This document shows, one piece after another, positions 30,069 through 40,298 of a DNA stretch of 51,351 nt (position 1 is the first letter of the stretch; each line of letters opens with the position of its first letter). The notes below the pieces were generated by a model. That model searched no databases. It saw only the letters and a list, made by a program, of their open reading frames with translations, and had not been told where the DNA came from. The stretch covers positions 1-51,351 of the forward strand of contig NZ_JNJY01000007.1 in NCBI RefSeq assembly GCF_000701825.1, given 5' to 3'. Made by a program: the position numbers and the translations under genes. The DNA is from Mycoplasma collis ATCC 35278. Its GTDB lineage: Bacteria > Bacillota_I > Bacilli_A > Mycoplasmatales > Metamycoplasmataceae.

Positions 30069-30543
30069 GTTTATTTCCTAATATTTCTGATATTCTTTCA
30101 AAAAAAACTATATCTTTATTTTCATTATTTTTATATTTGCCTTTTTCATTTTCATAAAGAATTTTTTCTAATTGAATAAGTGTGTTAATTTTTTCGTTTC
30201 TAATTCATTTTTTCTTAACTACAAATAAAGAAAGTAAACCATTAATAATCGATAAGGCAATTCCTATTCATAATGTAAAAATTGGTCATTGATCAACAGA
30301 TGTTGTTTTACCATCTTTAATTATTTTTTCAGTAAATAATTCTGCAAATGGTTTAAATTCATCAAGTCTTGATGAAGCTAATTTTGCAGTTCCCATAAAT
30401 GAAGAAAAAGTTAAAAAAATTAATGAAAAAATACTTGTAGTTCAAAAAATAATTTGATAAATTTTCGCTTTAAACAAAGTTTTTTTTGTTATAAAATCAA
30501 TAAATTGTTTTGTAGAATCAAATAATTTATTTTTAAAATACAT
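30043..30543 (-). CDS. 2TM protein, SLATT/DUF4231-like (copy 2)
   Basis: A 166-residue protein with an N-terminal amphipathic helix, KAKIYQIIFWTTSIFSLIF entering TM1 (30-50), a 35-residue outer segment, TM2 (about 88-109), and a C-terminal helix VKKKWIRNEKINTLIQLEKI then LYENEKGKYKN. The charged helix after TM2, with an early Trp and an E.E..KY ending, is the pattern I associate with mycoplasma DUF4231 proteins. TAATG coupling to the gene before it and a 26-base overlap with the next show tight co-expression. Confidence 0.5.
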
Positions 30544-31031
30544 TATTTGTCTCCTTTAGAAATTAAAAACTTTTTAATTAATTTTGTTTTAGATTTATTT
30601 TTTTTAGCCAAATATTTATTTATTATTTCATCATATTGCTGATCAAATAATTCTTTAGTAAATGTTTTATCTTCTTTATATTTATAACCAATATATTGAA
30701 GTTTTCTAACAGCTTTTTTATAGTCTTTATATTTCATTATTTCTTTATAAACTGAAAGAAACATATTAAAAAAGAAAGTTAAAACTATAAATGTTGCTAA
30801 AACTATTGTTAGTCCAAAACTTTGAGAGCTATTATTTGAATTTGAAGTTGAATAATATCTACGGCTTTCAATTACTATAACAACTATAGCTATTGCTATA
30901 ATCGCTAAGTTTAAAAAAATTAATAATAATCTAATAGAATCATCAAATCATCTATATAACTTAGAATTTTTCTTTAATTTATTTTTTTCTTTTGTCATGT
31001 ATTCGATTATTTGATTATTAAAATTATCCAT
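30543..31031 (-). CDS. 2TM protein, SLATT/DUF4231-like (copy 1)
   Basis: A 162-residue protein: a basic N-terminal helix ending KLYRWFDDSIR, TM1 (about 34-54), a Ser/Asn-rich outer loop (SRRYYSTSNSNNSS), TM2 (72-95), then KEIMKYKDYKKAVRKLQ and a long basic C-terminus. Same topology as the next two genes. The start overlaps the acyltransferase-like gene by 8 bases, and AAGGAGGC lies just before it. The family call rests on topology and neighbours. Confidence 0.45.
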
Positions 31032-31989
31032 GTGCCTCCTTTTTGTTTTTAATTTTTAATAATTTTCTATTATAAACAAAATAAATTTTTTTGTTTGTAA
31101 AATCAAATTTTATAGCTTCTAAAATAGTATATAACAAGTATAAAATGTAACTTAAAATAAAAAATATGATCGGTAGACTAAAAACTGAATATGGTCATTG
31201 CGTTAAAACACCAAGCGCATTTACTCCTGTTTGACCTAAATATAATCAATTTGAATTTAATGAAATTAAAATTCTAGGATTATTAAGGTTTTTGGATATT
31301 GCAAAAAAGATTCAATTTAAAAAGAAAATAAATATTGAATATATAAATAAAAATAAGCAACCTAATAAAAATTCTCTAAGTTTTAATTTTACTTTTTTAC
31401 CAGAAATAACACTAAGAAATATTGGCATAATTATTGCATAAGCATGACCAAGTGCAAAATCTCAAAATAAATAAGAATCTAACCCTACATTTAAACCAGC
31501 TCTTTTGTAACTTTCTGTATTTTGAATTAAATTATTATATACAATATCATCTTGTATATATGATTTTACCTCTCCTAAATCCGCGAAAATAAAAGCAGCA
31601 ATAGCGCCTATAAAACAACTTATAACAAAATATTTTACTAAATGCGTTTTGTTAAAAATTAATAAAAAACCTATTAAAATAATGTAAAAACGACATAAAT
31701 GAAGCGGAATTAATTCTCATTTTCATGGATAATCTTTTGTTATTAAAATAGTTAATCTTAGCACATTAAATAAAATAGTTATTAAACCGATTATCGTAAA
31801 TAATGTTTTTTTATTTCATAAATTAAAAAAATATTTTTTTTGTTCATTCGAATTAAAATAAACAGAAATAGATTTTCTAAAAATTCAAATAATCAAGCAA
31901 AAAAGTAAAGCTAAAGCAAAAATTAAATAAAACAATCAAGTAGATTGATTAAACGAATAAAAATTTCTTTTTCAATGAAAAAATTCCAT
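31024..31989 (-). CDS. TMEM164/YwaF-like integral membrane protein
   Basis: A 321-residue polytopic protein (about 7 hydrophobic segments) with the YwaF/TMEM164 hallmark IPLHLCRFYIILIG at 94-107, where His97 and Cys99 would be the conserved pair, and a later WDFALGHAY. TMEM164 relatives are proposed acyltransferases. It is the first gene of the five-gene membrane operon, with ribosome site AAGGAA. Its 3' end overlaps the first 2TM gene. Seven or more UGA Trp codons confirm the reading. Confidence 0.65.
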
Positions 31990-32024
31990 ATTTTCCTTTT
32001 TAACATTTTATTAATATTTTGTGT

Positions 32025-32036
32025 TATAATTATTAA
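32025..32036 (+). promoter_or_regulatory. Extended -10 promoter of the SRP RNA
   Basis: TGTTATAAT (32022-32030) ends seven bases before the first base of the SRP RNA. It is divergent from the membrane operon. Confidence 0.65.
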
Positions 32037-32119
32037 GCTACTAAAACAGCAACCTTGTAACTTGGTCAGAGCAGAAATGAAGCAGCCACATCAAGAAGTG
32101 TTGTGTTTGGTAGTTTTTT
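32037..32119 (+). ncRNA. ffs: Signal recognition particle RNA (small 4.5S type)
   Basis: An RNA of about 83 nt with the conserved helix-8 core: GGTCAG, a GAAA-type tip region and TGAAGCAGCC, the Ffh-binding symmetric and asymmetric loops. The ends pair (CTACTAAAAC with GTTTGGTAG). A T10 run directly after the 3' arm terminates transcription. It lacks an Alu domain, as usual in mollicutes. It works with Ffh and FtsY in co-translational targeting of membrane proteins such as those encoded next door. Confidence 0.9.
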
Positions 32120-32130
32120 TTTTAATTAGT

Positions 32131-32565
32131 TTATTTATGATATTTAATATTTTTAATAATAGTTAAAGAACGATAAATTTGCTCAACAGCCATTATTCTG
32201 AATAATTGATGTGGAAAAGTTAATTTAGAAAAACAAATTTTTTTATCAAATTTTGCTTCATCAACACCGTTTGAACCTCCAATTATGAAAGTTAAATTGC
32301 TGTTTGTTTCAAAAAATGTCGATAATTCTTTAGATGAAAACATTTTTCCTTTTAGTGAAAAAAGAAAAACATTTGAACTTTTAGGGATTTTTTCTAAAAT
32401 TAATTTTGTTTCTTTTTTTATTTTCAAATCAATATTATCTATAGCAATTTCTTTAATTTCTACAATATTAAGTTTAGCTATAAGATTGATTTTTTTGTTA
32501 TAAATATCAAAAATTTCTTTAAATTTTTGTTCTAATTTGCCTACTGCAATTATTGTTATAAGCAT
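32131..32565 (-). CDS. rlmH: 23S rRNA pseudouridine-1915 N3-methyltransferase
   Basis: A 144-residue SPOUT methyltransferase. The SAM-binding knot is visible: VFLFSLKGKMFSSKEL, then LTFIIGGSNGVDE, and the C-terminal FPHQLFRIMAVEQIYRSLTI, followed by YHK, the RlmH signature. Length is slightly shorter than the usual 155-160. Its start overlaps the mnmG stop as TAATG, so it is translated with mnmG. It ends 12 bases from the convergent SRP RNA. Confidence 0.94.
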   Translation of the reverse strand: MLITIIAVGKLEQKFKEIFDIYNKKINLIAKLNIVEIKEIAIDNIDLKIKKETKLILEKIPKSSNVFLFSLKGKMFSSKELSTFFETNSNLTFIIGGSNGVDEAKFDKKICFSKLTFPHQLFRIMAVEQIYRSLTIIKNIKYHK

Positions 32566-34388
32566 TATTTAACTCTTGAATTTAAATAAAACATTAACAT
32601 TTGAATATCAGAAGGATTTATCCCGCTAATTCTTGATGCTTGCCCAATTGATGTAGGTTTAATTTGTTTTAATTTAATTCTTGCTTCTGTAGCTAAGTTT
32701 ATTACTTCATCATAATTAATATCTGAAGGTATTTTTAAATTTTCTAATCTAAGCATTTTTTGAGCTTCATTAACTTGTTTACGGATATAACCATCTAATC
32801 TTGCGTTAACAGATAATTCAAAACCAAATTCAAAATCTTTAACTATATCTTTATAATCAACTTCAGGTCTTGATAGTAATTGGTATAATGATTGTCCATT
32901 TTGTGCATTGTATTTGATAGCTATTTTATCTTTAGAAGAAATATATTCTTTTTTTAATTGTTTAATTTTTAGTGCTATTTGATTATATTTATCTTTAGTT
33001 TTAACATAATCTTCACTATTAATCATATTAGCTTTAAATGCATATTCAACCATTCTTATATCTGCGTTATCATTTCTAAGTAAAAGTCTATATTCAGCTC
33101 TTGATGTAAGCATTCTGTAAGGCTCTTTTGTACCTTTGGTGACTAAATCATCAATCAAAACACCAATATAGCCATCGTTTCTTGAAATTTCTATAGCTTC
33201 TTGTTTTTTTATCATTTGTGCTGCATTTATTCCTGCGATTAATCCTTGTGCCGCTGCTTCTTCATAACCACTAGTTCCGTTTATTTGTCCAGCTAAAAAT
33301 AAACCTTTTATCTTTTTAGTTTCTAAAGATTTTTTTAATTCTAAAGGATTTATAGCATCATATTCTATTGCATAGCCATATTTAGCGATTTTAGCGTTTT
33401 TTAGCCCAGGAATAGTTTCAACCATCTTTTTTTGCACATCTTGCGGCATCGAAGTTGATAATCCATTTACATAAATTAAATCACCTTCGCTTGTTTCGGG
33501 TTCAAAAAAGATTTGATGTCTAGGTTTATCTTGAAATCTAACAATTTTATCTTCTACTGAAGGACAATATCTTGGACCTACTCCATCAATCAAACCTGAA
33601 TACATACTTGATCTATTTAAATTTTCTAGAATAATTTCGTGAGTTTCCGGAGTTGTATATGTTAAATAACAGTGAACTTGTTCTTCTATTTTTCTTTTAG
33701 TTTTAAAACTAAAATTTAATTCATTAGGACTTAAAACTTCTTTTTCTACTTCATCAAAATTTATAGAATTAGCTCATATTCTTGGTGGAGTACCAGTTTT
33801 TAATCTTAATAATTCAAAACCACATTTTTTTAAATAATTAGAAAGCTTATTAGATGTAATTTGACCATCAGGTCCAGAAATAGTTATCTCTTCTCCTCTT
33901 AAAACTCTTGAGTCCATATATGTACCAGTTGTTAAAATAACTGCATCGGCATATATTTTTTCATCATTATTTGTTATAACACCTTTAACTTGATTTTCTT
34001 CTTGTATTAAAGATTCTACTATCGCTTCATGCAGAGTTATATTAGGATTGTTTTCAATGTCTTTTAAAATTATTTCTGAGTATTTTAATTTATCAATCTG
34101 TGCTCTGATAGCTCTAACAGCATGACCTTTTGATTCGTTTAACATTTTAATTTGAATCATAGCTTGATCTGCGAAAATAGCTTGAACACCACCTAGTGCA
34201 TCTATTTCTCTAGTCATTATTCCTTTAGCAGGTCCACCTATAGAAGGGTTACAAGGCATTGAAGCTAATTTGGTTTTATCAAGTGTAATGAGTAAAACTT
34301 TAAAGTTTTGTTTTGCTAAAGCATAAACAGCTTCAATCCCAGCGTGACCACCCCCAACTACTATTGCATCAAAACGTTTATTTTGCAT
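32565..34388 (-). CDS. mnmG: tRNA uridine 5-carboxymethylaminomethyl modification enzyme MnmG
   Basis: A 607-residue FAD enzyme that with MnmE modifies wobble U34. The FAD motif GGGHAG is near residues 12-17, followed by [22 protein letters not shown] and [14 protein letters not shown], all family hallmarks. The C-terminal helical domain ends [19 protein letters not shown] Trp at 33774-33776 joins the two halves. It has its own -10 (TATAAT, minus strand, 34416-34421) after a terminator-like hairpin, and ribosome site GGAG. Confidence 0.97.
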
Positions 34389-34415
34389 ATTTCTCCATTA
34401 TTTTAAATTGATTTA

Positions 34416-34421
34416 ATTATA
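34416..34421 (-). promoter_or_regulatory. -10 box of mnmG-rlmH
   Basis: TATAAT on the minus strand, 28 bases upstream of the ATG at 34388. It lies in the T-rich tail of the hairpin that ends the dnaA-dnaN-yaaA unit. Confidence 0.45.
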
Positions 34422-34422
34422 T

Positions 34423-34465
34423 AAAAAAGATCTTAATTTATAAATTAATATAGATTAAAATCTTT
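34423..34465 (-). terminator. Probable terminator after yaaA
   Basis: An imperfect stem AAAAGATTTTAAT ... ATTAAGATCTTTT (minus strand) with a T6 run. It overlaps the yaaA stop codon and separates the origin operon from mnmG. Confidence 0.5.
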
Positions 34466-34680
34466 TATTCAGTTTCTTTTATTATTTTGTAAACTTCATC
34501 ATTAATTCAAACTACACTACCAACATAAATTTTAGAATTTCTTCCTTCAGGTTTTTTATTATTGATTAAAATTTCTTGATTATCTATAAAACTCTTTGCT
34601 TCTGCGCCTGAGTCAATTATTTTCATTTTTTTTAAAAATTGACCTAATTTAATAAATTCACCAAAAATTTTTACAGTCAT
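34465..34680 (-). CDS. yaaA: S4-domain RNA-binding protein YaaA (RlbA)
   Basis: A 71-residue protein consisting of a single S4 domain: IKLGQFLKKMKIIDSGAEAK, then EILINNKKPEGRNSKIYVGSVV, typical of the YaaA protein between dnaN and recF in Firmicutes. UGA codes the Trp after GSVV. It starts one base after the dnaN stop, so coupled. recF does not follow; mnmG does. Its role is RNA binding, probably ribosome-related. Confidence 0.88.
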
Positions 34681-34681
34681 T

Positions 34682-35794
34682 TTAAGTTGTCCCTATTAAC
34701 TGTTTGTTGTTTTTATATGAGCTAGATAAAATTAAAACTCTTTTTATTGCAGAATCGACAAAAATATGAAGTCTATCTTCAAACACTGAAATTGCTTCTT
34801 TTAAAAATTTGTAGTTTAAATTAAATTGAAGTTCAGTATCTTCTTTATTTTCACTTAAAAAACTAAAGTTTTTTGTTCTAACTAAAATACTTCCCATTTC
34901 ATCTTTATAACTACTAATTATAAATTCTTCATTATTAACTTTAAATTCAAGTTTATAACTATTTTCTGATGAAATTGCGGTTGCTTTATTAATTAAATTA
35001 CTTAATTCTTTTTTATCAATTTCAATTTTATATTTTATGTCTTCTTGTTTAGGGAATGCTTTAGATATATCTTTGTAAGGGAATTCTGCAATTTTAGATT
35101 GAATTAAAACATCTTCGATTTTAGTTTCTATTTTGTATTCATTAATTTTAATTTCGACATCGTCATCATAATCATGTGGGAAAAAATCCTTTAATTTTTT
35201 AGCGTAAATCGAAATATCGAATTCGCTGTTTGTATCGATATTAATTGTTTCTCTCGCGATTCTATATTTATCAGTAGCAGAAATTGTTAATTTAGAATTT
35301 TTAGCAACTAAATTTAAACAACTCAAAACAAATTCAATACTTTCTGAATTGGTCGCGAAAATTGTGTTTCTTATAGCTTTTTTTATTTCTTTGGCATTTA
35401 CTTTAAATTTAATCCCGTTAACAGGAGTAAAATCAAGAGCTGGATAATCACTATAATCCATCACATTTAACTTAAATTTATCGTCATTATTATAAATAAC
35501 TAAAAAATTACCTTCTAGTTTAATTGTTAATTCGCCCTGTAATTTTTTAACAATATTTTTTAAAAGTAAAAAATTAATTAAAACTTTACCATTTTTATTT
35601 AATTCAAGTAATTTATTTTTATCAATGAATGTTTTAATGGTTAGTTCGCTATCGCTACCATAAAAATAAACACCTTCATTAATGACCTCTAAAAATATCC
35701 CTCTCAACAATATTGAAAAATTTGTGCTATTTATAGCATAACCAACATTATCAAGATTCTTTTCAAAATCTTTTTTGTAAATTTTAAATTCCAT
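34682..35794 (-). CDS. dnaN: DNA polymerase III beta sliding clamp
   Basis: A 370-residue clamp with three repeated DNA-clamp domains. It is recognisable by its position after dnaA, by its length, and by segments such as LRGIFLEVINEGVYFYGSDSE, the domain-2 INIDTNSEFDISIYAKKL, and a late FNLNYKFLKEAISVFED. It has no UGA Trp in the reading frame. Ribosome site GAGGGA is 3 bases before ATG. A TATAAT on the minus strand at 35851-35856 is a possible promoter. Confers processivity on Pol III. Confidence 0.95.
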   Translation of the reverse strand: MEFKIYKKDFEKNLDNVGYAINSTNFSILLRGIFLEVINEGVYFYGSDSELTIKTFIDKNKLLELNKNGKVLINFLLLKNIVKKLQGELTIKLEGNFLVIYNNDDKFKLNVMDYSDYPALDFTPVNGIKFKVNAKEIKKAIRNTIFATNSESIEFVLSCLNLVAKNSKLTISATDKYRIARETINIDTNSEFDISIYAKKLKDFFPHDYDDDVEIKINEYKIETKIEDVLIQSKIAEFPYKDISKAFPKQEDIKYKIEIDKKELSNLINKATAISSENSYKLEFKVNNEEFIISSYKDEMGSILVRTKNFSFLSENKEDTELQFNLNYKFLKEAISVFEDRLHIFVDSAIKRVLILSSSYKNNKQLIGTT

Positions 35795-35868
35795 ATTCCC
35801 TCGTTTATTTTAATTTTATTATTTTATATTAATTTTAAATATATATTTATATTATACTTTGTTAAAAC

Positions 35869-35877
35869 TGTGGATAA
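35869..35877 (-). promoter_or_regulatory. DnaA box (consensus)
   Basis: TGTGGATAA on the plus strand is the exact reverse complement of the consensus box TTATCCACA. It lies in the dnaA-dnaN gap, next to the putative dnaN promoter. Confidence 0.75.
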
Positions 35878-35908
35878 GTCAAAAAAATACCTTTATTTCT
35901 ATATTTTT

Positions 35909-37300
35909 TTATGTTATTTTATTTATCTTTTCTTCTATTACTAAAGCAGCATTTTTTATATCTCTACTTTTTTGAATTTCACTTTCTATCTTTTTGTAAG
36001 AAGCGATTATTGTTGAATGATTTTTCCCACCAAGATACTTACCTATCTTTTCATAAGCAAATTCTAAACATTTTCTCATTAATCAAACAACCATATTTCT
36101 TGCAACAACCAAATCTTTTCTCCTGCTTTTAGATGCGATTTCATTAGGTTTTATTCTATAATAATTAGCCACACACTGAATTATTCTTTCGGGAGTGATG
36201 TTTTTCTTCGATAAAGTAATATCGTTAAAAATATTGTTCAAAACTATTTCGGTATATTTGATATTGTTTGTGTCTTTGGAGAAAAATTTAATTCTATTAA
36301 CAGCACCTTCGAGTTCCCTTATAGATTTATAAAAATTTCTTGCTAAAAAAACTAAAGAACTTTCGTCCCAATTTTCGAATTTTAACTTCTGTTTTTCAAT
36401 TTTGAATTTTAAAATCTTCATTAAATCCTTTTCATTGGGTTGTTTTATATTTAATGTTAGCCCATTTTGAAATCTAGTTATAAATCTATCTTCAAATCCA
36501 CCTAAAAATTCAGGTTTTTTATCAGCACAAATTAAAATTTGCGCTTTTTTCTTATTGAGTTCATTTATAACATTAAATAAAATTTCTAAACTTTTTGTTT
36601 TGTTCCCTAAAGTTTGAACATCATCAATTAATAAAACATCAACACTAATCAACATATCGGCATATTTGTTTAATCTGACTGAATCTTTTTCTTGTAAACT
36701 TGTTGCAACTATATTTACAAATGTATTTGGATTTAAATAAAAAACTTTTTTATTTTGTTTTTTCAATTCATTTCCTATAGCGTTTAAAAAATGCGTTTTA
36801 CCTAAACCAGATGCAGAATAAATGAAAATAGGATTATAAACAGGTTCGTTTTCGTTTAAAATTATATCTGAAATCTTAAACAATTCAGAGTTAAAGCTTG
36901 ATTTAACCAAATTATCAAACGTTAAATTTTTTATTAAAAAATCATCGAAGTTTGAATTGTCAATAACATTTTCTACAATGTTTTTATCGTGGCTTACATT
37001 AATGTCGCTTTTAAAATTTTCAATTTTTTCTAAGCTAACAAATTTAATATTTAATTCTTTGTTTAACAACTTTTTTACACACATTGCAATAAAAGATAAA
37101 AAATTTTCTTTTACGTAATTTTCGACAAATTTATCTTCTATATAAAAAAAGATATTATCGTTGTTTAAATCATTAATTAAAATTTGTGTCAAAAAAGAAT
37201 CGAAAATAACTTGATCTTTAATATTATCCTCGAAAATATCAATAAGTTTTTTGTTCAAATCAGCCAAATACATTTTTTTATCATTCTCATTTACAAACAT
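35909..37300 (-). CDS. dnaA: Chromosomal replication initiator DnaA
   Basis: A 463-residue AAA+ protein that binds DnaA boxes and melts the origin. Domain I is divergent (1-110). Domain III has Walker A SASGLGKTH (about 162-170) and Walker B VLLIDDVQ, with the sensor region FLGGFEDRFITRFQNG. Domain IV carries the box-binding HTH with RRKDLVVARNMVVW (UGA Trp at 36083) and GGKNHSTIIASYKKIE. It ends at TAA 35909-35911. It is transcribed away from rpmH, giving the classic rpmH-dnaA-dnaN origin arrangement. Confidence 0.97.
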
Positions 37301-37623
37301 ATTGTTAATATGATAATAAACTAAATGAACATAAAAAAATATTTTTTTTTAAAAAAACAATTTATTAACAATTTATCAACATAAAAAAACCCTATAAATA
37401 GGAATATTTATCAATCGATACATAATTTTAAACAAATATTAACAAATGTTGGCAAATTGTTTATAATTAACTTTTTAATATAAAAAATTCCTTTTTTTGG
37501 TATACTTTATAATATTTAATAATAATTAAATTTTTAAATCGATATTTAATTTTTATAAATAATTAATAAAATTTTTAAATTTTCTAAATTTATGTTTAAA
37601 AATTCAAAAGAAAGGAAAACAAT
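37301..37623. promoter_or_regulatory. Putative origin of replication (oriC) between dnaA and rpmH
   Basis: An AT-rich, gene-free gap between divergent dnaA and rpmH. It contains DnaA-box-like nonamers on the plus strand: TTATTAACA (37362-37370), TTATCAACA (37373-37381) and the weaker TTATCAATC (37408-37416). Long A/T tracts that could serve as an unwinding element lie on both sides. Toward rpmH there is an extended -10 (TGGTATACT, ending 37506) and TATAAT at 37508-37513. With the box in the dnaA-dnaN gap, the site could be bipartite around dnaA. Confidence 0.7.
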
Positions 37624-37767
37624 ATGAAAAGAACATACCAACCAAACAAAAGAAAACATATTAAAACTCACGGTTTTAGAGCTAGAATGAAAACTTTAAA
37701 CGGCAGAAAAGTTTTATCAGCTAGAAGAGCTAAAGGAAGAAAAAGATTAACAGTTTTAAATAAATAA
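37624..37767 (+). CDS. rpmH: 50S ribosomal protein L34
   Basis: A 47-residue basic protein with the standard [20 protein letters not shown] start and [10 protein letters not shown] end. AAAGGA lies upstream. It is the first gene of rpmH-rnpA-yidC and divergent from dnaA across the putative origin. Confidence 0.97.
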   Translation: MKRTYQPNKRKHIKTHGFRARMKTLNGRKVLSARRAKGRKRLTVLNK

Positions 37768-37775
37768 AATTTATT

Positions 37776-38105
37776 ATGAAAAAAGAATATATTCTTAAAA
37801 AAAAATGAGATTTTCAAAAAATAATAAATTTAAAAAAACAAATAATTTCTAAAAAATTAATTTTATATTACAAAAAAAGCGATGAATTCAAACTAGGGAT
37901 TTCTGTCCCTAAAAAATTTTCTAACGCTGTTAAAAGAAATTATTATAAAAGGCAAGTAAAATCAATAATGCAAAAAATTGATTATAAAAATTTAAACTTC
38001 CATTTTGTTTTAATTTTAAGAAAAGAATTTTTAAATCTATCTTTTATTAAAAAAACAAATGAAGTAAAAAAAATTTATGAAAGGTTAATCAATGAAAAAA
38101 ACTAA
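37776..38105 (+). CDS. rnpA: Ribonuclease P protein component
   Basis: A 109-residue basic protein that assists RNase P RNA in 5' tRNA maturation. The signature is KLGISVPKKFSNAVKRNYYKRQVKS (KRN..KR motif), preceded by LILYYKKS. UGA codes Trp near residue 11. It begins 8 bases after rpmH and overlaps yidC by 14 bases. Confidence 0.93.
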
Positions 38106-39960
38106 ACCTAAAAAAAATTCATATGGTTTTTTTCGTGGAAATTTCGAAGAAAATGATAATAAAAGTTTGCTAAAAACTATTTGAAAAGCCATAAAAATTA
38201 TCATTTATACTATGATTTTCGGTATTTCTTTAACAGGATGTATTCAATCTTTTGTAATTAAATCGTCAAATCAAACTGGCTCTGGTGTAGAGTTTTATTC
38301 CTCTAAAACTTCTGTTTCTCCTAATGTTTTGGCATTTTATGAAGAAAATAATGAAATTAAAGTAAGAAAAAACAATGATAATTATCACCTTGATGATAAT
38401 ACAGAAGATAAAGGGCAGATTATTAAAAAATTAATTGCACAATCTGGTAAATCTTTTGAAAATAAAGAAGCTGATGCATATGGTTATTGAGGGAATAAAA
38501 ACTCATTAATTATGTGATATGATTTTGCTAAGAAAGAATATAAACCAGTTTCATATGAAAATAAAAATGGTGATCTGTTATTTTTAACTTCTTATAGCAC
38601 TAGTTATGAAATAAAGGAAGATTGAAAAAATAAAGAAATTAAAATTTTAAGAAATATTTTTAATATTGACGTTCCTAAAAATGAAAAAGAGTTATCAAAT
38701 AATAATGAAATATTAGAAAAACCTGAAACTTTAAATTTTGATGAACTTTTTTTAACACTAAATAATCCAAGTCAAGAAAATTCTGATAGCAACAGTAAAA
38801 AAGAAGAATATTTTTCAAGAGATGTAATTCAATTTTTAAATAATAAAATATTATCTTTAGAAAAATATAATGATTCTAAATATGAAAAAGCACTTAAAAA
38901 CGTTATAGAAAAAAAAGATAAATCTTCAATAGAAGATAGAACATTAGTAAATGATTATTCAAAAAATTTAACTAAAATAATCAAAACATATACACCTTAT
39001 ACTATTGTTAATGAAAATAAAATTCTCTATAATTATTCAAACCCTGTTTATCCTTTTGGTTCATCTGTTGAACAAAAAGCTATTATAACTTGAGGCGAAT
39101 CTTGAAGATTAGGGCCATTTTATTCAATATTTGTATGACCAATGTCAAGATTAATGATTGCAATTAACAATACAGGTTCAATTGATGTTTCATACGGATG
39201 AATAAGTATAATAACAATCTTAATAGCAACACTAATTACTAAAATAATTTCATTATCATTTAGATTTAGAACTTTATTTACTCAAAACAAACAACAAGAA
39301 ATTCAGCTTAAAAAAGCTAAAATTGATGCCAAATATGTTAAACATAAGGGCAACAAACAAATGGAAAATAAACAAAGACAAGAAGTTGCTGAATTATATA
39401 AGAAAAACAATGTTAGTCCTGCAGGACCTATAAAACAACTTTTGGTAACAATGCCAATATTCTTAGCGATGTGGAGAATTTTACAAGGTATTCCAAGTAT
39501 AAAAGCAACAACATGATTAGGTATAAACTTAGCTTCAACTTCTTACCAAGAACTTCTTTATCAAAAAGAATGAATTTATTTACCAATTTTAATTATTGTT
39601 TTAATTGTTCAACTAGTTCAACAAATTTTACCGAAACTATTAAATCGTAAAAAAAATAAAAGAATGATGAATCAAGTTGAAAACGCAACTTACAAAAAAC
39701 AACAAAAAATGACTTATATTTTAACCGTTGTATTTATCTTTTTTGGGTTGGCTTTCCAAGCGTCTGTTCAAATTTATTGAATTTTTGGTGGTATATGAGA
39801 AATAGCTCAAATTCTTTTCTTCCATTTCTTCCAAAAATCTAAAACATTTAAAAATAAATTTGAACCTTGATTAATTAGAAATCAAAAAAACAGTATGTTA
39901 GTAATATTCTATAAATTTTTAAAAAGAAAAATTTATAAACCGAAAAAAGCAAAAATATAA
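38092..39960 (+). CDS. yidC: Membrane protein insertase YidC
   Basis: A 622-residue insertase. The N-terminal membrane segment (about 31-50) ends in a lipobox LTGC (Cys50), so it may be a lipoprotein. A large extracellular-looking region follows (about 50-340), far longer than in Bacillus YidC and rich in Asn, Lys and Glu. The conserved core begins at WRLGPFYSIFVWP, with membrane segments through SLSFRFRTLF, the cytosolic coiled coil (KKAKIDAKYVKHKGNKQ), MPIFLAMWRI, and the last helices with FGLAFQASVQIYW. A basic tail (KRKIYKPKKAKI) may contact ribosomes. It acts with SRP-targeted substrates. Confidence 0.94.
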
Positions 39961-39963
39961 GAC

Positions 39964-39993
39964 AAAAACCCGTTTACTTCAAACGGGTTTTTT
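39964..39993. terminator. Bidirectional terminator
   Basis: Stem AAAAACCCGTTT/AAACGGGTTTTTT with a 5-base loop, between convergent yidC and smr. The smr stop codon lies within its 3' edge. Confidence 0.85.
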
Positions 39994-40291
39994 AATTTTT
40001 TAATTTTTCAAAATATTCTTGAAATTCTTCATCAATATCTATATCAACATAATTGAAATTTTTATTTTTTTGAACAATAAAAGTAGCTCTATATTCGTCG
40101 TAATAATATGTAAATTCTTTTTCTTGTTCTAGATGACTAGAAACAATTTGTTTAAGTCTACCACTACCTTTTCCTACTATAATCAAAATTTCAAAAATAG
40201 ACTTACTTTCTTTAAATTCTTTTAAAATGTGTAATAACTGTATACTAACAACATCGCCGTATTTACCGTGAAAATCATAAATATTTGTCAT
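39992..40291 (-). CDS. Smr-domain protein
   Basis: A 99-residue protein consisting of a stand-alone Smr (small MutS-related) domain: YDFHGKYGDVVSIQLLHILKEF (DxHG-type motif at the start), then ILIIVGKGSGRLKQIVSSHL (the GxGxGxLK loop), and an acidic tail. Smr domains nick or bind nucleic acid; in bacteria they act in ribosome-collision rescue or mismatch processing. The start is 7 bases after the mutM stop. Confidence 0.8.
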   Translation of the reverse strand: MTNIYDFHGKYGDVVSIQLLHILKEFKESKSIFEILIIVGKGSGRLKQIVSSHLEQEKEFTYYYDEYRATFIVQKNKNFNYVDIDIDEEFQEYFEKLKN

Positions 40292-40298
40292 TTTGAAT

